From Photobacterium gaetbulicola Gung47 (GTDB lineage: Bacteria > Pseudomonadota > Gammaproteobacteria > Enterobacterales > Vibrionaceae), in NCBI GenBank assembly GCA_000940995.1, contig CP005974.1, positions 186,001 to 250,000 of the forward strand: 64,000 bases of DNA. The letters are read 5' to 3'. Under the pieces are notes generated by a model. The model ran no database searches. It saw only the letters and a program-made list of their open reading frames with translations, and was not told the DNA's origin. Of the stretch, positions 9,543 to 19,236 are shown one piece after another. The position numbers and the translations under genes were made by a program. Positions within the stretch are counted from its first letter, which is position 1, and each line of letters begins with the position of its first letter.

Positions 9543-11174
9543 ATGACTGTCATGAACGTCGAAAAAAAGGTTGCAAAAAAATTAGATCTATCTCAATACG
9601 GTATCAACAATGTTACAGAAATTGTTCGCAACCCAAGTTACGAAGTTCTGTTCGAGGAAGAGACCAAGCCGGGCCTGGAGGGATACGAAAAAGGTATCGT
9701 TACCGAACTGGGTGCCGTCGCGGTCGATACGGGTATCTTTACCGGCCGTTCTCCGAAAGATAAGTTCATCGTAAAAGATGACACCACCCGCGATACCATG
9801 TGGTGGGCAGACCAAGGCAAAAACGATAACAAGAGCATTGGTGTTGAAGCGTGGAACGATCTGAAAGCACTAGTGACAGGCCAGCTATCCGGCAAGCGCC
9901 TGTTTGTGATTGACGGTTTCTGTGGAACCAACCCAGATACCCGCCTATGCATCCGCATTATCACCGAAGTTGCCTGGCAGGCCCACTTCGTGAAAAACAT
10001 GTTCATCCGTCCAACGGAAGAAGAGCTGGAAACGTTCGAGCCTGATTTCGTGGTCATGAATGGCGCCAAGTGCACAAACCCGAAATGGGAAGAGCACGGC
10101 ATGAACTCCGAAAACTTTACGGTGTTCAATCTGACGGAGAAAATGCAACTTATCGGCGGTACTTGGTACGGCGGCGAAATGAAGAAAGGCATGTTCGCAA
10201 TGATGAACTACTTCCTGCCGCTTCGTGACATCGCATCGATGCACTGTTCTGCCAATATGGGTGAAGGTGGTGATGTGGCCGTGTTCTTCGGTCTATCCGG
10301 AACCGGTAAAACTACCCTGTCTACCGATCCTAAGCGTGCCCTGATTGGCGATGACGAGCACGGCTGGGATGACAACGGCGTGTTCAACTTCGAAGGGGGC
10401 TGCTACGCCAAGACCATCAACCTGTCCAAAGAAGCCGAGCCGGATATCTACAATGCGATCCGCCGTGACGCGCTGCTAGAAAACGTCACGGTACGCAGCG
10501 ATGGTGCCATCGACTTCGATGACGGTTCGAAGACAGAAAACACCCGTGTTTCTTACCCGATTTACCATATCGAGAATATCGTTAAGCCGGTTTCCAAAGG
10601 CGGCCATGCCAACAAGGTGATCTTCCTGTCGGCTGATGCCTTCGGCGTATTGCCTCCGGTCTCCAAGCTAACGCCAGAGCAGACCAAGTACCACTTCCTG
10701 TCTGGCTTTACTGCCAAACTGGCTGGTACTGAGCGCGGTATCACCGAGCCAACACCGACCTTCTCGGCGTGTTTCGGTAATGCGTTCCTGACCCTGCACC
10801 CAACCAAATACGCAGAGGTATTGGTTAAACGTATGGAAGCCGCAGGTGCTGAAGCCTACCTGGTCAACACCGGCTGGAACGGCTCTGGCAAGCGTATCTC
10901 TATCCAGGATACCCGTGCCATCATCGACGCTATCCTAGATGGCTCTATCGAGAACACAGAAACGAAGAATATCCCAATCTTCAACCTGGAAGTCCCAACA
11001 TCGCTGCCGCATGTCGACCCAGAGATCCTTGACCCGCGCGATACCTACACAGATCCACTACAGTGGGAAAGCAAGGCAAAAGATCTGGCCGAGCGCTTCA
11101 TCAACAACTTCGAGAAGTACACCGACAATACCGAAGGTGCCTCTCTGGTTGCTGCAGGCCCACAGCTAGACTAA
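9543..11174 (+). CDS. pckA: Phosphoenolpyruvate carboxykinase (ATP)
   Basis: A 543-residue enzyme converting oxaloacetate and ATP to phosphoenolpyruvate, CO2 and ADP, the entry step of gluconeogenesis. Visible signatures are GRSPKDKFIV near residue 66, the P-loop GLSGTGKTTLS near 250, and the following metal-binding DDEHGWDDNGVFNFEGGCY. Length equals the usual 540 or so. The ATG at 9543 has AAGGAG five bases upstream; an in-frame start at 9495 lacks one. The gene stands alone between two terminators and is normally induced when cells grow on organic acids. Confidence 0.98.
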   Translation: MTVMNVEKKVAKKLDLSQYGINNVTEIVRNPSYEVLFEEETKPGLEGYEKGIVTELGAVAVDTGIFTGRSPKDKFIVKDDTTRDTMWWADQGKNDNKSIGVEAWNDLKALVTGQLSGKRLFVIDGFCGTNPDTRLCIRIITEVAWQAHFVKNMFIRPTEEELETFEPDFVVMNGAKCTNPKWEEHGMNSENFTVFNLTEKMQLIGGTWYGGEMKKGMFAMMNYFLPLRDIASMHCSANMGEGGDVAVFFGLSGTGKTTLSTDPKRALIGDDEHGWDDNGVFNFEGGCYAKTINLSKEAEPDIYNAIRRDALLENVTVRSDGAIDFDDGSKTENTRVSYPIYHIENIVKPVSKGGHANKVIFLSADAFGVLPPVSKLTPEQTKYHFLSGFTAKLAGTERGITEPTPTFSACFGNAFLTLHPTKYAEVLVKRMEAAGAEAYLVNTGWNGSGKRISIQDTRAIIDAILDGSIENTETKNIPIFNLEVPTSLPHVDPEILDPRDTYTDPLQWESKAKDLAERFINNFEKYTDNTEGASLVAAGPQLD

Positions 11175-11199
11175 CCGCTGGCGGTTAACAAAAATCACT

Positions 11200-11225
11200 A
11201 AGCCCCTCTTCTGAGGGGCTTTTTC
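11200..11225 (+). terminator. Rho-independent terminator of pckA
   Basis: AAGCCCCTCTTCTGAGGGGC hairpin followed by a run of five T. Confidence 0.93.
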
Positions 11226-11354
11226 GTTAAATCAACGCCAAAAATCCCGCCCAGCGCTTGCAACCGGGAGGAAATTGCCACCTAATAATCATTGCCACAG
11301 ATACCATTGTACTGAGGGCGATTGACTGGGAACTGTCGGATGCTGGGAGCCTCT

Positions 11355-13361
11355 ATGCGTTTTATTGGGAAGATTATCGCCACGATTGTTGTGCTCGCGG
11401 CATTGGGAGTCACCATCATCCTGACCTTGCTGCATACCCAATATGCCGCACCAATGCTTAGCCAGGCAGTTAGTTGGCTAACTCCCTATACCTTGAACCT
11501 CAGTGAAGTGCGTTATCATATTCGAGATCCCTGGCACCTTACCCTGCTCGAGCCGTCATTGACCATCACTGACAGTCAACCACCGATAACCGCTAGCCAA
11601 GTCTCGCTTTGGCTCAGTACTGATTCACTGACCCAACGGCAGTGGCAGTTTGACAGCTTGCTGATTGATAACCCTGTGCTCCCTACCCAAACGCTCGCCA
11701 ACACCAAGCTGCCCGAGCTTCACAGTCAACGCCTGGCGATCAGCCAAATAAGCTTTGCTACCAACTCTATTTATCTCGAAAAGGGAGAGCTCCAGCTGGA
11801 CAACTGGCATTTCCAACCCAATAATCCGGCCCCTTGGTGGCAGCAGTTCAAGGGGAGTTTTCAGTTAGCGGCCGACAGCGCTCAGTGGCAGCATTGGGAA
11901 GCAAAGCAATTACTGCTGGACGGAATCCACAATAACAATCAATGGAAACTCAATGGTTTTTCATTTGATTGGCAGTATGCCAGCATCAATGGCCAGCTCA
12001 TCTTGGCACCTGACAAGAAAACGTTGAATATCCAACAGCTCACCCTGTCCGGCCTACAGCTGCAAGACAGCGGGCTAACCCAAACACTGCAACATCAGCT
12101 CGATCGCTGGGCCTCACGACAATGGCAGGCAACACTGCATCGAGTCGATATTCTCGACAGCAGTATCGATCTCCCCACAATCAGCCTCAATCACGCCAAC
12201 CTTTCCCTGACCGACTGGCATTGGCCCGGCTCCGCCTACTCACAGCATAACGCCTGGTTATCATTCAATGCCGAAAGTGGCAGTTGGCGGCAGCAGTCAT
12301 TTACCGATCCCCTGCTGGATCTGAGCTTCACCCCAAACGCCGTTATTCTCAATGGCGCCTCCGTCAACGCACTGGAAGGGTATTGGCGTGTAGAAGGCAA
12401 GGTTTCCCCAGAGACACTGCAATTGAACAACCTGACCAGCAAGGGGATCAAATGGTTCTTGCCCGCTGATTGGGCTAGCCATCTCTCGCAGGCACTCTCT
12501 CCATTCAAGCAGATCGATATCCGGTCACTGGATATTGGCTATGCTCAGCTAACGGCTGCTGATAGTGATATCCCCTGGTATATCAACGGGCTCAACCTCA
12601 GCGGTAGTGACTTAATACTCCACCCTCAGCCCTTATTCAGGCTCTGGCATGGCAATATTACCGCCACAGCCAGACAAATGAGCCTTAATACTGTCGACTT
12701 ATACGAACCACTTATTGAAATGGCAAGTGAGCAAGGCCTGTGGCAACTAAAGCAGGCCTTCTTGCCATTCAAGGACGGGTTACTAGAAGCGACCGGGCAG
12801 CTGAATCTGAGCCAAGAAGGGCAGCCATGGCAGGCAGCACTCCAGGGTGACAGCCTGCCAGCCAATATATTGCCGCAATGGCTATCTGTTCCTTGGCCGG
12901 CCAGCGGCCGCATCGATATGACGGCGGCGATTCAGGGTCTCGGCCAGAACTATACCAGCCTGGCCCATAGCCTGAACGGCGAACTGCGAGCAACATTCCG
13001 GGACAGTGCCGTTGAGCAAGGGGGCCGTTCACTATTCAATGCCTGGCGACAGGCTTCTGCATCTGAGGCATCTTCATCTAGCACCTCACCGGTAGCCAAG
13101 GCAACAGAGACGGATAAGTCCACACCACTGGCAATCACACCACTAAAGATCACCAGTGACCGGGGAAGAATGACCATTGCACCATTCAGGATTAAGGGCA
13201 AAGAGATAAATGCGGTATTAAAAGGCCAGTGGGATTTGGCCAACCCCGCCGGGCAGCAACTAGAGCTGGAGGCGATGTTGGGTTGCCAGCACCTGATCCG
13301 GCGCTGGCAGCAGGGTCAGCAAACGGTATCCGGTTCGCAGTGTGACGGCAAAAGCATATAG
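11355..13361 (+). CDS. AsmA-family envelope protein
   Basis: About 668 residues. One N-terminal membrane helix (residues 3-25, FIGKIIATIVVLAALGVTII) is followed by a long periplasmic region rich in Trp, Gln and alternating polar/hydrophobic residues. That is the beta-groove pattern of the AsmA/TamB/YhdP group, with an AsmA-type C-terminal domain after about residue 520. Members of this group are thought to move phospholipids between the envelope membranes; no specific role can be read here. The ATG at 11355 has GGGAG six bases before it, so I prefer it to the TTG at 11322. Its last 46 bases overlap the convergent fabY gene. Confidence 0.85.
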   Translation: MRFIGKIIATIVVLAALGVTIILTLLHTQYAAPMLSQAVSWLTPYTLNLSEVRYHIRDPWHLTLLEPSLTITDSQPPITASQVSLWLSTDSLTQRQWQFDSLLIDNPVLPTQTLANTKLPELHSQRLAISQISFATNSIYLEKGELQLDNWHFQPNNPAPWWQQFKGSFQLAADSAQWQHWEAKQLLLDGIHNNNQWKLNGFSFDWQYASINGQLILAPDKKTLNIQQLTLSGLQLQDSGLTQTLQHQLDRWASRQWQATLHRVDILDSSIDLPTISLNHANLSLTDWHWPGSAYSQHNAWLSFNAESGSWRQQSFTDPLLDLSFTPNAVILNGASVNALEGYWRVEGKVSPETLQLNNLTSKGIKWFLPADWASHLSQALSPFKQIDIRSLDIGYAQLTAADSDIPWYINGLNLSGSDLILHPQPLFRLWHGNITATARQMSLNTVDLYEPLIEMASEQGLWQLKQAFLPFKDGLLEATGQLNLSQEGQPWQAALQGDSLPANILPQWLSVPWPASGRIDMTAAIQGLGQNYTSLAHSLNGELRATFRDSAVEQGGRSLFNAWRQASASEASSSSTSPVAKATETDKSTPLAITPLKITSDRGRMTIAPFRIKGKEINAVLKGQWDLANPAGQQLELEAMLGCQHLIRRWQQGQQTVSGSQCDGKSI

Positions 13362-14236
13362 GTTCCGGTAAAGGTCGAAGCCAATTCATCGCCGCTGTAG
13401 ACATTGACCTTGACGATGGCCCGGCCCTTTCGGTTCGTCGCTAGGCGCTCGACATCGCCTTCGAGATCCTCAACGGTCACCACCGCCCGCGGGCGCTCCT
13501 TGACCGGAGATCGGTAGCGAATATGGCTGTCGACCAAAACAATGTCCGCTTTATATTTACGCTCTTTCAGTAGCATCCAGACAAAACCCCAACCAGCGAG
13601 GGTTGCCATGGTAAAGATACTGCCGGCGAACATATTGGCTTTGGTATTGAGATTGGCGTTGATCAGAGCACTGACCTCAAAGCGGTAACCGGTGTATTGG
13701 CTGATTTTTACCCCCATGCGCTCGCTGATCGGGATCTGGGACTGCCACAATGCCTGTAGCTCCTGGCACCAATCCGGATGACGCACCACTTCGGTGAGCG
13801 GGTCGAGATGCTTGAGCATTTGCTGGTGCCGGACCGGCCCCTTTTCTTCACTCAGCTCGCCTTGGTTGGTAAAGCCGCTGCGCAAGTAGAAAGGGATCGC
13901 ATCCTCGCGGGCATTACACACCAACCGCTTCGCCCCTTCCTCACGGGCCAATGATTCCAGCGCCATCAACACAATCGCCCCCATCCCCTGATGGCGGTGG
14001 TCGGGGTGCACGGCCATGTAGCGGATCTGGCCGTCGTTGTCCGGGGTCATGTACAAGCGACCAATGGCGATGGTCTGGCCGTTATCACTGACAATCATCC
14101 GGTGGCTACTCATATCATCATAAGCATCACGCTCTGAGCCCACCGGCATATGCCAAGGCTCACGCAGCATCCGCCAGCGAAAATCATAATAGCTAGCCAG
14201 CTCTTCTTCAGTTTGTGGGGTGACAAGTCGAAACAT
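13316..14236 (-). CDS. fabY: GNAT acyltransferase fused to thioesterase-like domain (FabY/YiiD)
   Basis: A 306-residue two-domain protein. Residues 1-150 form a GNAT N-acyltransferase (acetyl-CoA loop HPDHRHQGMGAIVLMALESL). Residues 160-306 form a hot-dog thioesterase-like domain (INANLNTKANMFAGSIFTMA). This arrangement is that of E. coli YiiD/FabY, which can support initiation of fatty acid synthesis when FabH is missing. The neighbouring dtd and yihY keep the E. coli order, supporting orthology. It lacks an obvious terminator because its 3' end lies inside the convergent AsmA-like gene. Confidence 0.9.
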   Translation of the reverse strand: MFRLVTPQTEEELASYYDFRWRMLREPWHMPVGSERDAYDDMSSHRMIVSDNGQTIAIGRLYMTPDNDGQIRYMAVHPDHRHQGMGAIVLMALESLAREEGAKRLVCNAREDAIPFYLRSGFTNQGELSEEKGPVRHQQMLKHLDPLTEVVRHPDWCQELQALWQSQIPISERMGVKISQYTGYRFEVSALINANLNTKANMFAGSIFTMATLAGWGFVWMLLKERKYKADIVLVDSHIRYRSPVKERPRAVVTVEDLEGDVERLATNRKGRAIVKVNVYSGDELASTFTGTYMLLPSHCEPDTVC

Positions 14237-14282
14237 GAAATCCTTCTCCAGCGTTCCTGAGGCAAAGGTGCCTACTAGATAA

Positions 14283-14720
14283 TTATACCTGCAACCAGAA
14301 AGTTACCGGACCATCGTTGAGCAGGGCCACTTTCATATCGGCAGCAAAGATCCCGGTTTCCGTCTTGATCCCCGTTTCCTTGCAGCAGTCAACAAAGTAC
14401 TCGTACATCTTCTCGGCATCCTGCGGCGCGGCGCCGTTGGAAAAACCTGGGCGCATCCCCTTCTTGGTATCCGCCGCCAGCGTAAATTGCGAAACGACCA
14501 ACACACTGCCCCCCGCCTGCTGAACATTGAGGTTCATCTTGCCTTCTTCGTCTTCGAACACCCGGTAGCCCAGCACTTTTTCGCGCAGTCGCTTGGCCTT
14601 GGCTTCATCATCGCCTTTCTCTACGCCAAGCAGCACCAGCAAGCCTTTACCGATAGCGCCAGTCACCAGGCCATCTACCGTCACGCTCGCTTCGCTCACC
14701 CGTTGGATCAGTGCAATCAT
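14283..14720 (-). CDS. dtd: D-aminoacyl-tRNA deacylase
   Basis: A 145-residue homodimeric deacylase that removes D-amino acids (and Gly from tRNA-Ala) from mischarged tRNA. Both family signatures are intact: SQFTLAADTKKG near residue 77 and the GPVT motif (NDGPVTFWLQV) at the C-terminus, which supply the cross-subunit Gly-cisPro site. The start overlaps the yihY stop by four bases, so the two are probably co-translated. Confidence 0.97.
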   Translation of the reverse strand: MIALIQRVSEASVTVDGLVTGAIGKGLLVLLGVEKGDDEAKAKRLREKVLGYRVFEDEEGKMNLNVQQAGGSVLVVSQFTLAADTKKGMRPGFSNGAAPQDAEKMYEYFVDCCKETGIKTETGIFAADMKVALLNDGPVTFWLQV

Positions 14721-15694
14721 TCGTTGTTACCTTTTTCTGTTGTCTGTTGAATTTCAGTCTGTTGCTCTGGTGGGGGCTGAAGTTCGGATAACTCAGCCCG
14801 GGTCGGCACCGTGGCCTGCCATCCCTTGGCTTCTGGATGCCAGTGGCTTCTCTCGCCAAGGCTGGCTGTAATTTCGGCCCCGAACAACACAATACACCAA
14901 CAAAGGTACACCCAGACAAATAAAATTGGCACCACCGCCAAAGCCCCATAAATCACCTGATACGATGGAAAATTAGTAATGTAGAGGGCAAACCCTTTCT
15001 TGCTCAGCTCAAACAGGATACTGGCTATTACCGCACCCACCAAGGCATGGCGAAAACGAACCTTGGTATTGGGCACCAACAGATAGAGGCCCAGAAATGC
15101 ACTGCTTGACATGATCACCGGCAGCCAGCGCAAGGAGCGCTGGAGCAGGCCGTTAACCGCATCACTGCCGAGCAGATTGAGCGAACCGAGGTAGGAGCTG
15201 ACGGCGATACTACTGCCGACCAAGATCGGCCCGAGAGTGAGTACCATCCAGTAAATCGAGAACGAGATCACCGGGCGGCGCTTTTCATGCACCCGCCAGA
15301 TATAGTTGAGCGACTTGTCGATCGACGAGATCAGCATCATTGCCACCACGAACAGGGCTGCCACCCCCACCGCGGTCATCTTGCCGGCATTGGCAACGAA
15401 CTCGTTGAGGTATTGCTTGACCACCTCCCCCGCGGCCGGTACAAAATTCTCAATCACAAAATTTTGCAGCAGCTCGCCCAGCCCAGCAAAGACCGGGAAG
15501 GTCGACAGGGCCGACAGCACTACGGTGATCAGCGGCACCAAAGACAGCAGGGTGACATAGGCCATCGAGCCTGCAGTCACCGTCAGCCGGTCATGGCCGA
15601 TCCGGTGTTGCAGATACCCGGAAAACGCCATCACGCTGCGTGCTCGCCGCCGCCATCTATGCTTGCTAGTTGTTGGTTTGTCAGCCATAGTCAT
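14717..15694 (-). CDS. yihY: YihY/BrkB family inner-membrane protein
   Basis: A 325-residue protein with six hydrophobic segments between about residues 40 and 280 and a Pro/Gln-rich C-terminal tail. It belongs to the YihY/BrkB (formerly mis-annotated as RNase BN) family, whose biochemical role is unknown. The position next to dtd and fabY is conserved with E. coli. The start may be the ATG at 15694 or two codons later; neither has a strong ribosome site. It is divergent from the DUF2959 lipoprotein gene. Confidence 0.92.
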   Translation of the reverse strand: MTMADKPTTSKHRWRRRARSVMAFSGYLQHRIGHDRLTVTAGSMAYVTLLSLVPLITVVLSALSTFPVFAGLGELLQNFVIENFVPAAGEVVKQYLNEFVANAGKMTAVGVAALFVVAMMLISSIDKSLNYIWRVHEKRRPVISFSIYWMVLTLGPILVGSSIAVSSYLGSLNLLGSDAVNGLLQRSLRWLPVIMSSSAFLGLYLLVPNTKVRFRHALVGAVIASILFELSKKGFALYITNFPSYQVIYGALAVVPILFVWVYLCWCIVLFGAEITASLGERSHWHPEAKGWQATVPTRAELSELQPPPEQQTEIQQTTEKGNNE

Positions 15695-15753
15695 GTCATT
15701 ATTTGCTTGTATTTACTGTCACTTTACTCATATTAGGACACATGGAGTCAACT

Positions 15754-16395
15754 ATGCCCTACCTGCTTGCGATCCTTCTTAGCCTCACCGCCCTGACGGG
15801 TTGCCAAAGTGCCTATTATTCAGCCATGGAGCAAGTCGGCATTCACAAACGCGATATTATGGTCGACCGGGTCGAGGATGCCAACGACGCCCAGCAAGAT
15901 GCCCAGCAGCAATTCACCAGTGCCCTCGATGCCCTCAAAGCGCTCAACCAATTTGACGGTGGCGATCTAGAAAGCGCCTACAATCAAGTCAATGATCAAT
16001 ACGAGGCCAGCAACGACGCAGCCGAGAAAGTCCGCGAGCGCATCGCCGCCATTGAAGATGTTGCCGACGCCCTGTTCGAGGAGTGGCAGGATGAGCTAGC
16101 GCTCTACAGCAGCAGTAAACTGCGCCGCGACAGCGAGTCCAAACTCAACACGACCAAGGCTTCCTACCAGCGGATGCTGAGCGCGATGCACCGGGCCGAG
16201 CAGAAAATGGATCCGGTTCTCGATACCCTACGGGATAATACCTTGTATTTAAAGCATAACCTCAACGCCGCCGCCATCGGCTCCCTGCAGGGCGAGTTCC
16301 AATCGCTGCAACGGGATATCCAGCGGGCGATCACCGATATGGAGGCCGCCATCACCGAGTCGGAACGCTTTATTTCTCAGTTGCAACGCAGCTAG
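15754..16395 (+). CDS. DUF2959 lipoprotein
   Basis: A 213-residue predicted lipoprotein. The signal peptide MPYLLAILLSLTALTGC has a lipobox LTGC with the lipidated Cys at residue 17. The remainder is almost entirely helical and charged, rich in Gln, Glu and Ala, with coiled-coil character from about 45 to 210. It matches the DUF2959 pattern; function is unknown. The ATG at 15754 has GGAG six bases upstream, which beats the earlier ATG at 15742 whose sequence supplies that ribosome site. The ATPase gene that follows is convergent and begins six bases after the stop. Confidence 0.85.
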   Translation: MPYLLAILLSLTALTGCQSAYYSAMEQVGIHKRDIMVDRVEDANDAQQDAQQQFTSALDALKALNQFDGGDLESAYNQVNDQYEASNDAAEKVRERIAAIEDVADALFEEWQDELALYSSSKLRRDSESKLNTTKASYQRMLSAMHRAEQKMDPVLDTLRDNTLYLKHNLNAAAIGSLQGEFQSLQRDIQRAITDMEAAITESERFISQLQRS

Positions 16396-16400
16396 CGGAA

Positions 16401-16931
16401 TTATTCCTGTTTGAGCCGGGCCAGTAACCATGTGGCCCGCTGCTCGATACTCCCCCAAGGCACATCAACGACTTCGTAGCCAAGCTCGCGGTAGGTCGCG
16501 ATAAGTTGCCGATGGATCTGTTCGGCCTCGGCAAAACTGTGCGGCCGCTCGTCATCCTGGACATAGATATCGCCATGCGGCGCACAGACAAAGACCGTCG
16601 GGAAGTAGCCCTTGGCCATTGCCTGGTAATGTTCTTCCACTTCGATGCCACCGATAGTCAAGTAGGCACAGATATCGCCAATTGCCCGGTCAACAAAAGC
16701 CGGCATGGTTCCACGCTTGGCCTGCTCGCGCTGGTTGCTCATCCTATCGAGGCAAAGCGCGGCAAAGCGCGGCAGATCCGTCCAGGGCAGCACACCGCCA
16801 GGCAGGGCCGCCTGCTCGCGGATCAAGGCTCGGGAGACTTCCGGGAAAGTCATGTACCCGCGCCGAGCCAAGGCGTCGAGCAGCGAGGTTTTCCCTGCTC
16901 CCGGTCCCCCGGTAATAATGATGGGTTGCAT
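16401..16931 (-). CDS. AAA_28-type P-loop ATPase
   Basis: A 176-residue small ATPase. The Walker A GGPGAGKTS lies at residues 7-15, and PAFVDRAIGDICAYL probably carries the Walker B acidic residue. The fold resembles adenylate/nicotinamide-nucleotide kinase-like proteins grouped as AAA_28, so a small-molecule kinase role is possible but unproven. I place the start at 16931 (MQPIIITGG); a longer frame back to 16979 would add 16 residues with no ribosome site. It is downstream of bipA on the same strand but separated by a hairpin. Confidence 0.8.
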   Translation of the reverse strand: MQPIIITGGPGAGKTSLLDALARRGYMTFPEVSRALIREQAALPGGVLPWTDLPRFAALCLDRMSNQREQAKRGTMPAFVDRAIGDICAYLTIGGIEVEEHYQAMAKGYFPTVFVCAPHGDIYVQDDERPHSFAEAEQIHRQLIATYRELGYEVVDVPWGSIEQRATWLLARLKQE

Positions 16932-16969
16932 AGTCGTTCTTCTTTTTTTTGTAGGGTTCAGATACAACA

Positions 16970-16999
16970 ATCCCCCCATGGTAGCACCGATGGGGGGAT
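16970..16999 (-). terminator. GC-rich hairpin, probable bipA terminator
   Basis: A perfect ten-base inverted repeat (ATCCCCCCAT / ATGGGGGGAT) with a ten-base loop lies 25 bases after the bipA stop. On the minus strand it is followed by TGTTGT, a weak U tract, so termination may be partial. Confidence 0.6.
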
Positions 17000-17023
17000 G
17001 GTTTAACGGCTAACAGCTAGCAA

Positions 17024-18853
17024 TTATTTTGCTGAGCGGCTTGCACGCTTACGATCGGTTTCCGTAAGTAGTTTCTTACGAATACGGATGCTTTCAGGTG
17101 TTACTTCCACTAGCTCGTCATCATCGATGAACTCCAGTGCTTGCTCAAGCGTGTACTTGATCGGCGGAGTCAGCACCTGCGCGTCATCGGTACCCGATGC
17201 ACGAACGTTAGTTAGCTGCTTACCTTTCAGGGCGTTAACCGTCAGGTCGTTGTCACGGCTATGAATACCGATGATCATACCTTCGTACACTTCTACACCG
17301 TGACCGATGAACAGGCGACCACGCTCCTGCAGGTTAAACAGGGCGTTAGTCAAGGCTTTACCTGCTGCATTAGCAATCAACACACCATTGTTACGCTGAC
17401 CGATGGTACCGCCTTTGTGTGGGCCGTAGTGGTCAAACGTGTGGTACATCAAGCCAGAACCAGAAGTCAAGGTCATGAACTCAGTCTGGAAACCGATCAA
17501 GCCACGAGAAGGCATCATAAAGTCCATACGCACACGGCCTTTGCCATCTGGTGCCATATCAGTCAGCTCACCTTTACGCAGACCGATGTTCTCCATGATA
17601 CCGCCCTGGTGCTCTTCCACAACGTCGATAGTTACGGTTTCGAACGGTTCCATCAGCTGGCCATCTTCTTCTTTGATGATAACCTCAGGACGAGATACCG
17701 CTAGCTCGAAACCTTCACGACGCATGTTTTCAATCAGGATAGACAGGTGAAGTTCACCACGGCCAGAGACGCGGAACTTGTCCGGATCTTCAGTTTCTTC
17801 AACACGCAGGGCAACGTTGTGTACCAATTCTTTCTGCAGGCGCTCAAGGATGTTGCGTGAAGTGACGTACTTACCTTCTTTACCAGCGAACGGAGAAGTG
17901 TTTACCTGGAACGTCATGGTTACTGTTGGCTCGTCAACAGACAAAGCAGGTAGCGCTTCAACCGCGTTCACGTCACAGATAGTATCAGAGATCTTTAGCT
18001 CGCCCAGACCGGTGATTGCGATAATGTCGCCGGCAGTCGCCAGCTCAACTTCGTGACGCTCAAGGCCAAGGTAGCCAAGGATAGTACCCACTTTACCGTT
18101 GCGGGTTTTGCCGTCTGCACCGACAACAGTCACTTGCTGGTTCGGCTTCACGCTACCACGGGTAACACGGCCTACACCGATAACACCCACGTATGAGCTG
18201 TAGTCAAGCTGAGAAATCTGCATCTGCAGAGAACCGTTAACGTCAACATCTGGCGCAGCAACGTTATCAACGATAGCCTGGAACAAAGGTTCCATATCGT
18301 CGCCAGTTTCGCCTTCTTCCAGCGTTGCCCAGCCGTTAAGTGCTGATGCGTAAACTACCTGGAAGTCTAGCTGCTCGTCGGTCGCACCTAGGTTATCGAA
18401 CAGGTCAAAGACCTGATCCATTACCCAGTCAGGACGCGCGCCTGGGCGGTCGATCTTGTTGATAACCACGATAGGCTTCAGGCCGTGGGCAAACGCTTTC
18501 TGGGTCACGAAGCGTGTCTGAGGCATTGGGCCGTCAACGGCATCAACGATCAGCAGTACAGAGTCAACCATCGACATGATACGCTCTACTTCACCACCGA
18601 AGTCGGCGTGTCCCGGGGTATCTACGATGTTGATGCGGTAATCATTCCAGTTAATCGCTGTGTTCTTGGCAAGAATGGTAATACCACGCTCTTTTTCGAT
18701 GTCGTTGGAATCCATTACGCGTTCTTCAACTTCACCGCGAGACTCTAACGTGCCAGACTGCTGAAGCAGTTTGTCAACCAGGGTGGTTTTACCGTGGTCA
18801 ACGTGCGCAATAATTGCGATATTTCTTAATTTATCGATCTGTGGATTAGACAT
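17024..18853 (-). CDS. bipA: Translational GTPase BipA/TypA
   Basis: A 609-residue ribosome-binding GTPase of the EF-G group, involved in 50S subunit assembly at low temperature and in stress responses. G1 is AHVDHGKTT near residue 16, G3 is DTPGHADFG and G4 is NKIDRPGAR. The elongation-factor domains II, III and V and the BipA-specific C-terminal domain follow, at the normal length of about 607. It is divergent from glnA, the same arrangement as in E. coli. Confidence 0.98.
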   Translation of the reverse strand: MSNPQIDKLRNIAIIAHVDHGKTTLVDKLLQQSGTLESRGEVEERVMDSNDIEKERGITILAKNTAINWNDYRINIVDTPGHADFGGEVERIMSMVDSVLLIVDAVDGPMPQTRFVTQKAFAHGLKPIVVINKIDRPGARPDWVMDQVFDLFDNLGATDEQLDFQVVYASALNGWATLEEGETGDDMEPLFQAIVDNVAAPDVDVNGSLQMQISQLDYSSYVGVIGVGRVTRGSVKPNQQVTVVGADGKTRNGKVGTILGYLGLERHEVELATAGDIIAITGLGELKISDTICDVNAVEALPALSVDEPTVTMTFQVNTSPFAGKEGKYVTSRNILERLQKELVHNVALRVEETEDPDKFRVSGRGELHLSILIENMRREGFELAVSRPEVIIKEEDGQLMEPFETVTIDVVEEHQGGIMENIGLRKGELTDMAPDGKGRVRMDFMMPSRGLIGFQTEFMTLTSGSGLMYHTFDHYGPHKGGTIGQRNNGVLIANAAGKALTNALFNLQERGRLFIGHGVEVYEGMIIGIHSRDNDLTVNALKGKQLTNVRASGTDDAQVLTPPIKYTLEQALEFIDDDELVEVTPESIRIRKKLLTETDRKRASRSAK

Positions 18854-18953
18854 GGATTCACATTCACTCAGAACATGCAGCGACCGGATGGCGCTACTTG
18901 GTTAAAAAAACGGCTCATAATCTAACAGATTTTACGCCAAAACCCACGTAATA

Positions 18954-18969
18954 TGTGATTTATATCACC
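18954..18969. promoter_or_regulatory. CRP-like site in the bipA-glnA intergenic region
   Basis: TGTGATTTATATCACC matches the CRP core TGTGA-N6-TCACA with one mismatch. It lies about 100 bases upstream of the bipA start and about 150 bases upstream of the predicted first glnA promoter, so which gene it serves is unclear. Confidence 0.5.
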
Positions 18970-19073
18970 GCCTTTTTTATCTCCTCTGTTCTCACCGTGC
19001 ATTTTTTTGCGTGCTCAGCGAGAAAACGCCCTTTGCAACCGGCTTACAGCCTCGCTTTACCCCTCCCAGACGA

Positions 19074-19101
19074 TTGACAATATGCCGCAGTGGGCTAATG
19101 T
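19074..19101 (+). promoter_or_regulatory. Predicted sigma-70 promoter glnAp1
   Basis: TTGACA (19074-19079), 16-base spacer, TAATGT (19096-19101). It lies just upstream of the NtrC sites, as glnAp1 does in enteric bacteria where NtrC represses it. Confidence 0.65.
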
Positions 19102-19137
19102 AGATACGCGCACCAGGAAGGGGAACACGTCCCGTAA

Positions 19138-19175
19138 CGCACCATAATAGTGCAGACAATCCCCAAAAAGGTGCA
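19138..19175 (+). promoter_or_regulatory. Two NtrC-binding sites upstream of glnA
   Basis: The first site is GCACC-ATAAT-AGTGCA (19139-19154). The second is TCCCC-AAAAA-GGTGCA (19160-19175), with one good and one poor half. NtrC consensus is TGCACC-N5-GGTGCA. They end about 60 bases upstream of the sigma-54 promoter, an enhancer position. Confidence 0.75.
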
Positions 19176-19236
19176 ATTAATGGAAAAGTTCAGCCCGGAA
19201 TACCGACAAAGTGCGCTATTTTGGGGCTTTTAAAAG

